Origin: Cypionkella sp.
GTDB lineage: Bacteria; Pseudomonadota; Alphaproteobacteria; Rhodobacterales; Rhodobacteraceae
Assembly: GCF_028290025.1 (NCBI RefSeq)
Contig: NZ_JAQGKQ010000112.1
Coordinates: forward strand, 89,900-153,899
Length of the DNA stretch: 64,000 nucleotides
Direction of reading: 5' to 3'
Positions 1 to 9,775 of the stretch are shown here, one piece after another. A model generated the notes under the pieces. It was not told the DNA's origin and searched no databases. It worked only from the letters and a program-made list of their open reading frames with translations. A program made the position numbers and the translations under genes. Numbering within the stretch: the stretch's first letter is position 1; every line of letters begins with the position of its first letter.

Positions 1-1423
1 TGTTGTAAGAGTTCGCCGTGGTGATGAACATCACGTTCGACAGGTCGTATTCGACCTCCATATAGTGATCGACGAAGGTCGAGTTTTGTTCCGGGTCCAA
101 CACCTCCAACATAGCCGACGCCGGATCCCCGCGGAAATCCTGCCCCATCTTGTCGATCTCATCGAGCAAAATCAACGGGTTTGTGGTCTTGGCCTTTTTC
201 AGCGCCTGAATGATCTTACCGGGCATAGAGCCGATATAGGTCCGACGGTGACCGCGGATTTCAGACTCGTCACGCACGCCACCTAGAGAAATCCGGATGA
301 ACTCACGCCCGGTAGCCTTCGCCACCGAGCGCCCCAGCGAGGTTTTACCCACACCCGGAGGGCCAACAAGGCACAGGATCGGCCCCTTCAGCTTGGTCGA
401 ACGCGCTTGCACCGCCAGATATTCAACGATGCGCTCTTTGACCTTTTCCAGCCCGTAGTGATCAGCATCCAGCACCTTTTGCGCCGCACCGAGATCTTTC
501 TTAACGCGCGAAGACACGCCCCACGGCACCGACAACAGCCAGTCGATATAGTTGCGCACGACGGTCGCTTCCGCAGACATCGGCGACATATTCTTCAGCT
601 TTTTCAGCTCGCCCTCAGCCTTATCACGCGCCTCTTTCGAGAACTTGGTGGCCTTGATCCGCGCCTCAAGCTCGGCCAGTTCGTTCTGACCTTCCTCACC
701 GTCGCCGAGTTCCTTCTGAATGGCCTTCATCTGCTCATTCAGATAATACTCGCGCTGAGTGCGCTCCATCTGAGACTTCACCCGGGTCTTGATCTTCTTC
801 TCAACTTGCAAGACCGACATTTCGCCCTGCATTTGGCCGTAGACCTTCTCCAGCCGCACAGCGACGTCCAACGTCTCCAGCAGGTCTTGCTTCAGACCAA
901 CATCAACCCCCAAATGTCCGGCAACCAAATCCGCCAAGCGCGCAGGCTCACGGGTTTCCGAGACAGCCGACAAAGCTTCCTCGGGGATGTTTTTCTTGAT
1001 CTTGGCGTAACGCTCAAATTCTTCGGCAACGACGCGCACCATGGCGTCGGCGCTGTCCTTATCGCCGGGAGACTCAGCCAAACGCTCTGCCCGCGCCTCA
1101 AAGAAGCTGGGGTTTTCAACAAATTCGGTGATTTTCACCCGTGCCTTGCCTTCAACCAGCACTTTCACAGTGCCATCAGGCAATTTCAAAAGTTGCAGCA
1201 CATTGGCGAGAACGCCAATCTGGTAAATCCCGTCAGTTGCGGGATCGTCTACGGAAGGATCAATCTGGCTCGACAGCAAAATCTGTTTGTCATCCGCCAT
1301 CACTTCTTCCAACGCCCGCACGGATTTTTCGCGGCCCACAAACAGCGGCACGATCATATGCGGGAAGACCACGATGTCACGCAGCGGCAGAACCGGGTAG
1401 CTCGTGGCGAGAGTATCAGTCAT
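1..1423 (-). CDS. lon: ATP-dependent protease Lon (partial, N-terminal 474 residues)
   Basis: Cytosolic AAA+ serine protease that degrades misfolded and regulatory proteins. The frame opens at ATG 1423 and runs off the left edge, so only the substrate-binding LON domain and the first half of the ATPase are present. The N-terminus reads MTDTLATSYPVLPLRDIVVF, typical of Lon. The Walker A motif GPPGVGKT has its Lys near residue 360, close to its place in E. coli Lon, and a Walker B ILLDEIDKM follows. The catalytic Ser/Lys dyad lies outside the window. The plus-strand ORFs across this stretch are antisense shadows. The identification is secure. Confidence 0.97.
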   Translation of the reverse strand, partial: MTDTLATSYPVLPLRDIVVFPHMIVPLFVGREKSVRALEEVMADDKQILLSSQIDPSVDDPATDGIYQIGVLANVLQLLKLPDGTVKVLVEGKARVKITEFVENPSFFEARAERLAESPGDKDSADAMVRVVAEEFERYAKIKKNIPEEALSAVSETREPARLADLVAGHLGVDVGLKQDLLETLDVAVRLEKVYGQMQGEMSVLQVEKKIKTRVKSQMERTQREYYLNEQMKAIQKELGDGEEGQNELAELEARIKATKFSKEARDKAEGELKKLKNMSPMSAEATVVRNYIDWLLSVPWGVSSRVKKDLGAAQKVLDADHYGLEKVKERIVEYLAVQARSTKLKGPILCLVGPPGVGKTSLGRSVAKATGREFIRISLGGVRDESEIRGHRRTYIGSMPGKIIQALKKAKTTNPLILLDEIDKMGQDFRGDPASAMLEVLDPEQNSTFVDHYMEVEYDLSNVMFITTANSYN

Positions 1424-1619
1424 ATCGCGTTCCTTATCTGGCAGGAAAGCCTTGGCCCCGATTATCGGCAGCAGTAAGGCTTTCCCCTTCGGATTATGTA
1501 TTTGGGTGTGGCAAGCCTGCCTGTCAACCACCGCATCTTGTGTAATCATGCGCTGCCGATCCAGCGGGGGCAAGCAGGTTCGCCCATCAACCTTAAGCAA
1601 ACCCTATCATCACGCAGCG

Positions 1620-2291
1620 TCAGAACCGAGCCGACCGGTTTCGCACGCGGATCAAAAACTGCACCGTGAAGAAATCATTCAACAGGCCCAACGTCGCGCG
1701 CATCACCCATTTCATCTTGCGACCGCGTCCGGGCTTGGAAATAGCCCTTTCAAGCACCAGCCCACTTGATGTCATAAGCTCACAGGCGGTCTGCTTGACG
1801 AACCAGCGCAGATGCGTGCGATCAAGCACCCCCGAGTCTCGCAAGGTCCATTTGCCCCGGAAGAACAACGGAAATGAGGCTTCAAAATACCGGATGTTGG
1901 GGATGCTGGCCACGATCACCCCGTCCGGCGCCAGCGCTTCATGCAGCCGACGCACAACTGACCACGGATCTGCAAGATGTTCGAGCACATCAAGACACAG
2001 AATAACGTCAAAAGGCCCGTGCTGCTCTAACAGTCGGCGCACAAACGCGTCATCCTCAAGATTGCCCGCGACATGAAAATCGAGCCGGGCGTCCGGTCGT
2101 TCAGGACTAATGAGGTCTACTACCCCGGCCTGCTCAACGTAGCCATGCTCCTTCAGCCAAACTACCGTAGCGCCCTCGCCGCCACCCACATCCAAAAGGC
2201 GTTTCCCGCCCTTCGGCACAAGCGGCATTATTTCGTGACGGACCAAATCATAATAGCCAGCCGTGCTCGCTTCCAAACTTTTTACGTTCAA
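1620..2291 (-). CDS. Class I SAM-dependent methyltransferase
   Basis: A 223-residue single-domain methyltransferase. SAM-binding motif I, LDVGGGEG, is at residues 33-40 and the acidic post-motif DVLEHL at 101-106; a later PNIRYFE segment fits the Methyltransf_11/23 type. It starts with TTG at 2291, preceded five bases upstream by a perfect AGGAGG, which fixes the start. The substrate cannot be read from sequence. Similar proteins often sit in polysaccharide or quinone pathways, but the neighbours here (lon, tgt) give no hint. It lies alone between lon and tgt on the same strand. Confidence 0.85.
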   Translation of the reverse strand: MNVKSLEASTAGYYDLVRHEIMPLVPKGGKRLLDVGGGEGATVVWLKEHGYVEQAGVVDLISPERPDARLDFHVAGNLEDDAFVRRLLEQHGPFDVILCLDVLEHLADPWSVVRRLHEALAPDGVIVASIPNIRYFEASFPLFFRGKWTLRDSGVLDRTHLRWFVKQTACELMTSSGLVLERAISKPGRGRKMKWVMRATLGLLNDFFTVQFLIRVRNRSARF

Positions 2292-2478
2292 ATCGACCTC
2301 CTGAATATCAAAAGACGAAAGCGTGACGGGCCCCGCACCTTGCCGCCAGCGTACCGAACAGTAAGGACCAAAGGGTTTAGGTCAACACAATTCCGCCGCA
2401 GTCCGACCGAGTCGCACGCGCGAGCAGCATTGCAATCGCTGATTCAAAGGAAACCGAAGAAAGGCAGATTGAATCGCG

Positions 2479-3693
<1,215 letters not shown>

Positions 3694-3712
3694 CTACCCG
3701 TGGAAAGTACAC

Positions 3713-4330
3713 ATGCCCGAAAAGTCCAGCCGTCCTGCCCAAACGCGCCTGACCTCCGAAGCCCGCCGCAAACAAATTGCCGAAGCCGCTCTGCGCAGCC
3801 TGCAAAATCACGGCCATTCCGGTCTGACTGCCCGCAAGGTGGCAGCCGAGGCTGGCCTGTCGCTGGGGCATTTGACATATCACTACAAAGATATGGCCGA
3901 AGTGTTGGCAGCCGCCTTTCGTCTCGCCGCCGATCAGGTGCAACAGGCTGGTCGTCGCGCCTTGATAAGACCCGGTGGCACGCCCTCAGAACGGCTGGAC
4001 CGCTTTTTGCGCGCAGGCTTCAGCACCGACCTGATGACCCCCGCGCATTTGCGGCTGCGGATTGATCTGTGGTCGGCAGCCCTGACCCACAGCGAAATAG
4101 CCTCAATTGAGCGCGCGCTTTACGACAGCCATCGCGACGCGCTGGAACGCCTGCTCGACCACATGGCCGCAGGCTATGCTTATGAACGCATCCCAGCCGT
4201 CGCCGACCTGATCATGGCAACGCTGGACGGATTATGGCTGGATTGGCTGCGCCGAGGCGACGAGCAAGCGGTCAAAAACGGCCTTGACGGCTGCGTGTTG
4301 TTCGCGCGGCTACGGCTGGGCGGCAGCTGA
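3713..4330 (+). CDS. TetR/BetI-type transcriptional regulator
   Basis: A 205-residue repressor. The N-terminal helix-turn-helix is seen as LTARKVAAEAGLSLGHLTYH followed by YKDMAEVL, a pattern typical of the BetI subgroup, and a helical ligand-binding domain follows with a BetI-like C-terminal part. ATG 3713 is chosen over an upstream in-frame start because GGAAAG lies seven bases before it and the extension has no family character. No bet genes are adjacent, so the target and the ligand are unknown. It converges on the amino acid transporter operon. Confidence 0.82.
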   Translation: MPEKSSRPAQTRLTSEARRKQIAEAALRSLQNHGHSGLTARKVAAEAGLSLGHLTYHYKDMAEVLAAAFRLAADQVQQAGRRALIRPGGTPSERLDRFLRAGFSTDLMTPAHLRLRIDLWSAALTHSEIASIERALYDSHRDALERLLDHMAAGYAYERIPAVADLIMATLDGLWLDWLRRGDEQAVKNGLDGCVLFARLRLGGS

Positions 4331-4498
4331 CCGTGCCGAGAAACGCGCCAAAACTTAGCTAAATTTGCTTTCAGACGGGTTTAGATATCCGCGCCGAAGG
4401 CATCCAAAATGCACCCAAAACCTCGACCCAAAATAGCAAACCATTAATAAACCCTGAATCTCACTTCGTAACCCATTGATTCTACGTAATCGCAATCC

Positions 4499-4514
4499 TG
4501 TCCACGTGTGGACA
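4499..4514. repeat. Intergenic inverted repeat TGTCCAC-GT-GTGGACA (copy 1 of 3)
   Basis: Perfect 7-base arms around GT, between the convergent TetR and transporter permease genes and five bases beyond the permease stop. Near-identical motifs occur at 16759-16774 and 37013-37028, all in non-coding DNA. No T-run follows, so it is not an ordinary intrinsic terminator. Confidence 0.6.
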
Positions 4515-4519
4515 CCGCC

Positions 4520-5296
4520 TCAAGCCACTTTGCTCGGGAACCGACTTTCAAACCATTTGAACAGCAGAACAATCAGCGCCGTGATCGCCATATAAGTCAG
4601 TGCCAGCAACAACAGCGGCTCATAAACCACCAAAGTATCGCGCCGCACCCGGCCAGCGACATCATAAATTTCCATGATCGTAATCGTCGAGATCAGCGGC
4701 GTCGATTTCAACTGCAAAACCGTCTCGCCGCCAATCGTCGGCAAAACCCGCTGGATCGCCTGCGGCAACCAGATCCGCCGAAAGATGGTGAACCGAGGCA
4801 TCCCCATCGCCCGAGCAGCCTCTAACTGGCCATGCGGTACAGATTTGAAAGCGCCGCGTAAAACCTCACCCTCATACCCCGCCACGGACAGCGAAAGCGC
4901 CACCACCGCATACGGCCAAGCCTGCCGCAAGATCGGCCAGAACATACTGTCTCTGATCCACGGGATCGACGGAAACAACGACCCTATGCCGTAATACAGC
5001 AGCCAAATCTGCATCAAAAGCGGCGTGCCCCGGATCACCGAGCAAAACACCCGCGCCGGCCAAGCGAGCCACCGCGGCCCCGCCGCCTGTACGAACCCAA
5101 TCGGGATCGCCAGCGCAAACCCGATTACCATGGTCACCACCAGCATCCAGATCGTCTGCCACAACCCGCGCAGCATCATTGACTGATACTTCGGGTTCGC
5201 CAGCCAATCCCAGCGCAAAGAATACGCGCACCACAACACCAGCCCCGCTGCAATCGCGATCATAATCACCCGGCGCAAATTGAGAAAGTCGCGCAT
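4520..5296 (-). CDS. Polar amino acid ABC transporter permease (HisM/OccM type)
   Basis: Inner-membrane permease of a polar amino acid importer, 258 residues, with about five hydrophobic segments. The EAA loop that contacts the ATPase is visible as GQLEAARAMGMPRFTIFRRIWLP in two adjoining pieces around residues 165-190. It is the last gene of a four-gene minus-strand operon and its ATG shares one base with the stop of the preceding permease. The substrate is likely a basic or polar amino acid such as histidine, arginine or octopine-type compounds; this is inferred from the family only. Confidence 0.9.
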   Translation of the reverse strand: MRDFLNLRRVIMIAIAAGLVLWCAYSLRWDWLANPKYQSMMLRGLWQTIWMLVVTMVIGFALAIPIGFVQAAGPRWLAWPARVFCSVIRGTPLLMQIWLLYYGIGSLFPSIPWIRDSMFWPILRQAWPYAVVALSLSVAGYEGEVLRGAFKSVPHGQLEAARAMGMPRFTIFRRIWLPQAIQRVLPTIGGETVLQLKSTPLISTITIMEIYDVAGRVRRDTLVVYEPLLLLALTYMAITALIVLLFKWFESRFPSKVA

Positions 5297-6033
5297 CAGC
5301 CCCTCGAATCGCGTTGGCCGCGGCGTGAGACTTTTTCGAGCCGCCCGAACAGCAGAATTGAGACCAGCGAAACCGCCATATAAAGCGCCATCGCTGCGCC
5401 GTAAAACGTGAAAAATGCCTTTGTGGTGGCCGAAGCCTGGAACGTCGCTTTGGTCAGTTCGGTAAATCCAATCACCGCCAGCAAAGCTGTATCCTTAGTT
5501 GCGTTCAGCCAAAGATTTCCCAATCCCGGAATCGCATTCGAGGTCATCAGCGGCAACGTAATCCGCCGCGCCAGCATCACCGGCGACATCCCCATCGCGC
5601 GGGCAGCCTCAATCTGACCCTGCGGCACCGCGAGAATCGAACCCCGCAACACTTCAATCTGATAAGCGCCCTGCACCACCGCCAGCACAACCACGCCGGT
5701 GATGAATTGGGGAAGATTGATACGCTCGTAGCCTAACCCCAGCAGTACCTGATTGATCAGCGCGGGCACCGCGTAATACAGGATCAGGATCAGTACCAAC
5801 TCCGGCACCGCCCGCACAATAGTCGTGTAAACGGCGAGCAGGTCTTTCGCGACCGGGCCGCCGTAAAGTTTGCCAAACGCGCCGGAGACGCCAATGCAAA
5901 ATCCAATCGCATAGGCGCCAAGCGCGATCATCAGCGAGTTGCCAAAGCCCCAAAGCAGGGTCGCCCCCCAGCCGCAATCGCCGAAGCCAAGTAAAGTCAG
6001 GCTCGAAAGCTCTGCGGGTGGAGGGCAAACCAT
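5296..6033 (-). CDS. Polar amino acid ABC transporter permease (HisQ/OccQ type)
   Basis: Second integral membrane subunit, 245 residues, pairing with the downstream permease. It contains the EAA loop (GQIEAARAMGMSPVMLARR) and several membrane spans. Start and stop codons overlap by one base with both neighbours (TGATG arrangement), which implies translational coupling and equal stoichiometry. The slightly longer N-terminus, with LTLLGFGDCGWG before the first span, is usual for HisQ-like permeases of alphaproteobacteria. Confidence 0.9.
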   Translation of the reverse strand: MVCPPPAELSSLTLLGFGDCGWGATLLWGFGNSLMIALGAYAIGFCIGVSGAFGKLYGGPVAKDLLAVYTTIVRAVPELVLILILYYAVPALINQVLLGLGYERINLPQFITGVVVLAVVQGAYQIEVLRGSILAVPQGQIEAARAMGMSPVMLARRITLPLMTSNAIPGLGNLWLNATKDTALLAVIGFTELTKATFQASATTKAFFTFYGAAMALYMAVSLVSILLFGRLEKVSRRGQRDSRG

Positions 6034-6797
6034 CAGTTTGCGGGACCGTAGATGTCGATGGTGAAGTATTTCTTGGTGATGGCATCATATTCGCCATCAG
6101 CCCGAACATCGGCAATTGCCTTGTTCAGCGTCGCATTAAGCGGATCACCCTTGCGCAAACCAAAGCCGACGCCGCGTCCCAATATAGCTGGATCATCGGC
6201 AACGTTTCCGACGTTTTCGCAGCAAGCGCCGGGTGCGGTTTTCAGAAAATCGGCCACCACGATCGAATCCGCGACAACCGCATCAATCCGGCCTGCTGCC
6301 AGATCCTGATAGGATTCGTCCGAAGTTTGATAGCTTTTCAGCTCAGCGTCAGGGAAATGCGCCTGCACATAAGCCTCTTGGATGGTTGAAACCTGCACAC
6401 CGATAATCTTGCCGCTCAGGCCCTCTGCGGTCGGCAGAATGCCCGCGTCTTTGGTGGCCATAACGGCGGTCGGCGTGTTGTAGTATTTGTCGGTGAAATC
6501 GATGCTTTTTTGCCGTTCTTCGTTGATCGACATCGAGGACATGATCACGTCAATCTGCCCGGCGTTCAGCGCGGGGATGATGCCATCCCAAGCTGTCGGG
6601 GTGATCACGCAATCAAGTGCTGCTTTTTTGCAGACTGCGCTAAGGAAATCAATTTCCCAACCTGTCCAGTTGCCACTGGCATCGGGCGACGTGAACGGTG
6701 GATATGGTTCTGCGGCGACACCAATTTTCAAAGGTGCTGCAAACGCGGCTGTTCCAAACAGCAGAGACACCGCTGCCGCAATAGCTATTTTCTTCAT
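6033..6797 (-). CDS. Periplasmic amino acid-binding protein of the ABC transporter
   Basis: Extracytoplasmic solute-binding protein family 3 (PF00497), 254 residues. A Sec signal peptide (MKKIAIAAAVSLLFGTAAFA) is followed by the mature start APLKIGVAAEPYPPF. The family signature around GWEIDFLSAVCKKA and the later MSSMSINEERQKSIDF segment are clear. It delivers substrate to the two downstream permeases. It sits between the ATPase gene (34-base gap) and the HisQ-type permease (one-base overlap). Ligand identity cannot be read with certainty; homologues bind histidine, arginine, ornithine or opines. Confidence 0.93.
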   Translation of the reverse strand: MKKIAIAAAVSLLFGTAAFAAPLKIGVAAEPYPPFTSPDASGNWTGWEIDFLSAVCKKAALDCVITPTAWDGIIPALNAGQIDVIMSSMSINEERQKSIDFTDKYYNTPTAVMATKDAGILPTAEGLSGKIIGVQVSTIQEAYVQAHFPDAELKSYQTSDESYQDLAAGRIDAVVADSIVVADFLKTAPGACCENVGNVADDPAILGRGVGFGLRKGDPLNATLNKAIADVRADGEYDAITKKYFTIDIYGPAN

Positions 6798-6831
6798 AGT
6801 TAATCCTTACAAGTTGGTTTAAGTCTCCGCG

Positions 6832-7611
6832 CTAACCCACGGTTTTCAAGAACTGTTTTAGTCTTTCCGATCTTGGCGCACCGAACACTTCGGCCGGCGG
6901 GCCTTCTTCTTCGATCAGTCCGTTGTGCAAGTAGATCACATGACTTGCGACCTCACGTGCGAATTTCATCTCATGCGTAACCAGCACCATAGTGCGGCCT
7001 TCGTCAGCCAAGCCCTTGATGACTTGCAACACCTCACCAACCAATTCGGGATCTAAGGCCGAGGTCGGCTCGTCGAACAGCATCGCACGTGGTTCCATGC
7101 ACAAGGCCCGCGCGATGGCGGCACGTTGTTGCTGACCGCCCGACATGTACGCCGGGTATGCGCCAGCTTTTTCCGCCAAACCCACCCGAGCGAGCAGCTT
7201 ATGCGCCCGCGCTTCGGCCTCTGCCCTTGGCAATTTCAGCACATGCACTGGCACCTCAATCAGGTTTTCCAGCACGGTTTTATGGGTCCAGAGGTTAAAA
7301 TTCTGAAACACCATGCCCAGACTTTGCCGCAACCGCTCTAGCTGTCGGCGATCAGACGGGCTGCCATCTGGGCGCATTGAAACCGCCTCAGAGCCGATCT
7401 CAATCGTGCCTGCCGACGGGGTTTCCAAAAAGTTGATGCAGCGCAGCATGGTCGATTTGCCCGAGCCCGAGCCGCCAATGATCGCCACCACATCGCCTTC
7501 GCGCGCAGTTAGCGACACACCTTTCAACACCTCATGGGTGCCAAATGACTTGTGCAGACCGGCTACACGAATTGCTGTGGGCTTTTCAGCCGTAGTTCCC
7601 TGAATCGGCAT
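6832..7611 (-). CDS. Polar amino acid ABC transporter ATP-binding protein (HisP type)
   Basis: Cytoplasmic ATPase that powers the transporter, 259 residues. Walker A GGSGSGKST, the signature YMSGGQQQRAAIARAL, Walker B MLFDEPTSALDPELV and the H-loop VTHEM are all present and intact. It is the first gene of the operon, and the intergenic region at 7612-7747 should hold its promoter. The Q-loop context (MVFQNFNLWTHKTVLENL) is typical of the HisP/GlnQ group. Confidence 0.94.
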   Translation of the reverse strand: MPIQGTTAEKPTAIRVAGLHKSFGTHEVLKGVSLTAREGDVVAIIGGSGSGKSTMLRCINFLETPSAGTIEIGSEAVSMRPDGSPSDRRQLERLRQSLGMVFQNFNLWTHKTVLENLIEVPVHVLKLPRAEAEARAHKLLARVGLAEKAGAYPAYMSGGQQQRAAIARALCMEPRAMLFDEPTSALDPELVGEVLQVIKGLADEGRTMVLVTHEMKFAREVASHVIYLHNGLIEEEGPPAEVFGAPRSERLKQFLKTVG

Positions 7612-7747
7612 GTGTTTCCAGCCGTTATGATTTCAGCCATCAAATGCGCCGACCCCTAATTGTGCAAGCGAATAATTCGAGCTTAGCGGGACGCAGGCGG
7701 CAAAACATGCGCGAGAACGCCCGGAAACTGGGCGGATGCGTGTTTAT

Positions 7748-8881
7748 TCAGCTTATCGAACCCTGGCGCCGCGCAGCTAGGGCGTCGCCGAGCAGACCAA
7801 GCACCAAGTCATGTGGCACATCTTCGGCGACAAAAGCCTGTCCGATGCCACGCGCCAACACAAATCGCAGCTTGCCGTCGATGACTTTCTTGTCCTGCCC
7901 CATCAGCGCCAGCAAAGCCTCGGCACTTGGCAGATCGCCTTGTATATCGGCAACATCGGTCTTCATGCCCATGGTTCTGAGGTGAGCGCGGACGCGGCTT
8001 GGAACTTCTTGGGCGCAGAGGCCAAGACGTTGGCTAAGTTCAAATGCCAAAGCGCAGCCGATGGCGACACCCTCGCCGTGTAGCAGGCGATCTGAAAATC
8101 CGGTAGCTTTTTCAAGTGCATGGCAGAAGGTGTGGCCAAGGTTAAGCAGCGCGCGTTCACCTTCTTCGGTTTCGTCACGGCTGACGATGCCTGCTTTCAT
8201 CTCGACCGAGCGGGTGACGGCGTATTGCTGCAAGCTCGCATGGCCCTGCGCCATTGCCGGGGCATTGACCTCAAGCCAATCGTAGAAATCAGCGTCGCCG
8301 AGCAGGCCGTATTTCACCACTTCGCCGTAGCCCGCAAGGAAGTCGCGGGGCTGCAGCGTGGCGAGCACGTCAATGTCGGCCAGCACCAAGCTTGGTTGAT
8401 GGAAGGCACCGACGAGATTTTTGCCCTGCGTGGTGTTGATACCGGTTTTGCCACCGACCGAACTATCGACCTGCGCCAGCAGCGTCGTGGGGATTTGCAC
8501 GAACCGCACGCCCCGGCGCAGTACGGCCGAGGCAAACCCGACAAGATCACCGACCACGCCACCACCAAACGCCACAACAACGTCGCGACGCTCTATCTTC
8601 TGTTCCAGCAGCCATTCGACACAACGCGCAAACTGCTCCCACCCCTTCGAGCTTTCGCCGGGGGGAATTGTCAACGCGGTCATGGTAATGCCTTCGTTTT
8701 CAAACGCCTTCGCGAGATCCATCAAATGACGCGCGGCGACGGTATCATCGGTGATGACGGCGACTTTCTTGCGCCTGAGCAAGGGCGCAATCTGTTGACC
8801 GGCTTGCGAGATCAGGCCGCGGCCGATCCGTACTTCATAACTGCGCGAGCCTAAGTCCACGTTGACGACATTCAGGCTCAT
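7748..8881 (-). CDS. aroB: 3-dehydroquinate synthase
   Basis: Second enzyme of the shikimate pathway; it converts DAHP to 3-dehydroquinate using NAD and a divalent metal. The 377-residue protein carries the NAD-binding FGGGVVGDLVGFAS and the metal-ligand segments GYGEVVKYGLL, LNLGHTFCHALE and LHGEGVAIG. ATG 8881 follows the aroK stop after a single base, so the two genes are coupled. A longer in-frame extension to 8974 would overlap aroK and is rejected. The C-terminus ends in a short basic tail. Confidence 0.96.
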   Translation of the reverse strand: MSLNVVNVDLGSRSYEVRIGRGLISQAGQQIAPLLRRKKVAVITDDTVAARHLMDLAKAFENEGITMTALTIPPGESSKGWEQFARCVEWLLEQKIERRDVVVAFGGGVVGDLVGFASAVLRRGVRFVQIPTTLLAQVDSSVGGKTGINTTQGKNLVGAFHQPSLVLADIDVLATLQPRDFLAGYGEVVKYGLLGDADFYDWLEVNAPAMAQGHASLQQYAVTRSVEMKAGIVSRDETEEGERALLNLGHTFCHALEKATGFSDRLLHGEGVAIGCALAFELSQRLGLCAQEVPSRVRAHLRTMGMKTDVADIQGDLPSAEALLALMGQDKKVIDGKLRFVLARGIGQAFVAEDVPHDLVLGLLGDALAARRQGSIS

Positions 8882-8882
8882 C

Positions 8883-9422
8883 TTAGATCCTTTCGAGTAC
8901 GTCAGCACGGATCGCCAACGCATTGACCACCCGTTGCGCCATATCTTCAACCGACAATTCCGCCGAGGAATCAACCGTCAGATCAGCCATCTGGTAGAAG
9001 GGAAGCCGGGAATCGTAAAGCCCGCGCAGGGTTTCGCGTGGATTAGAGGTGCGCAAGAGCGGGCGGGTGGCTTTATGACGCACGCGCTGCCACAGCAGTT
9101 CGAGATCGGCGCGCAGCCAAACCGACACCCCAGCCTCGTGGATCAAGCTGCGATTGGGCTGCGACAGAAACGCCCCGCCCCCGGTCGAAAGAATGCAAGG
9201 CGCACCACGCAGCAGGCGCGCAATGACCTCGGTTTCACGGGCGCGGAAGAACGCCTCGCCATCGCGCTCAAAGATTTCGGCAATGCTACGGTCGGCCGCG
9301 CGCACGATCTCTTCGTCCGAATCACGGAACGGCACCTGAAGCAGGCGCGCAAGTGCCGTGCCTACCGCAGTTTTACCCGCGCCCATCATCCCAACCATCA
9401 CCACGGTTTTTTTCAGCAGCAC
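8883..9422 (-). CDS. aroK: Shikimate kinase
   Basis: Phosphorylates shikimate at the 3-hydroxyl. The 179-residue protein has P-loop GMMGAGKTAVG, the shikimate-binding FRDSDEEI and GGGAFLSQ, and the lid region around RPLLR. The GTG at 9422 gives the family length and follows an AGGGA sequence; an upstream in-frame ATG at 9542 would add 40 residues that do not look like this family. It is first in the aroK-aroB pair, divergent from the small gene at 9639. Confidence 0.93.
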   Translation of the reverse strand: MLLKKTVVMVGMMGAGKTAVGTALARLLQVPFRDSDEEIVRAADRSIAEIFERDGEAFFRARETEVIARLLRGAPCILSTGGGAFLSQPNRSLIHEAGVSVWLRADLELLWQRVRHKATRPLLRTSNPRETLRGLYDSRLPFYQMADLTVDSSAELSVEDMAQRVVNALAIRADVLERI

Positions 9423-9638
9423 GTTGTTTTTCCCTGTCTGCCTCGATTTGTGATATATCGGCGGCGCATCGCCGCCCAAGGCAAATCTTTCTTCCCTGAA
9501 TGGCGTGAACTCGGCGCAAATGCCATATATAATCTGGCCCATGTTGCGAAGCGCCTACGCAGGGGGCAGAACGCTGATCAGTGACACACACAACAAAGAC
9601 GTCGGGCGAACCGATGTAGCAGTAAGGGCGAAGTGGGC

Positions 9639-9773
9639 ATGGTGCGTATTATCAAGGTTTTGGTTGTTTTGGCGATGCTTGGCTTCATTGGGCTGACAGG
9701 TTACGCCTATCTGGCGGATCTTTCTCCGACCGCTTCAGAGGTAAAACTGCCGGTGACCCTGCATGCCGACTGA
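9639..9773 (+). CDS. Small membrane protein, 44 residues, upstream of the exported protein
   Basis: A short ORF encoding MVRIIKVLVVLAMLGFIGLT and continuing to a polar C-terminus. It has one hydrophobic span at roughly residues 5-25 and a short charged tail, so it is probably a single-pass inner membrane protein. Its stop (TGA 9771-9773) lies two bases before the ATG of the next gene, which implies co-translation. No function is known to me. Confidence 0.6.
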   Translation: MVRIIKVLVVLAMLGFIGLTGYAYLADLSPTASEVKLPVTLHAD

Positions 9774-9775
9774 TC

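Noticed and set aside
407..1477. Long plus-strand ORF (356 codons) opposite lon
   Set aside because: It lies antisense to the clear Lon frame and its protein is His/Arg/Leu-rich with no family character, as expected from a shadow of a GC-rich gene.
4499..4514. ParB parS site
   Set aside because: The motif has CACGTG at its centre like parS, but the arms differ (TGTCC versus TGTTT) and the symmetry centre is shifted, so it is reported as a separate repeat.
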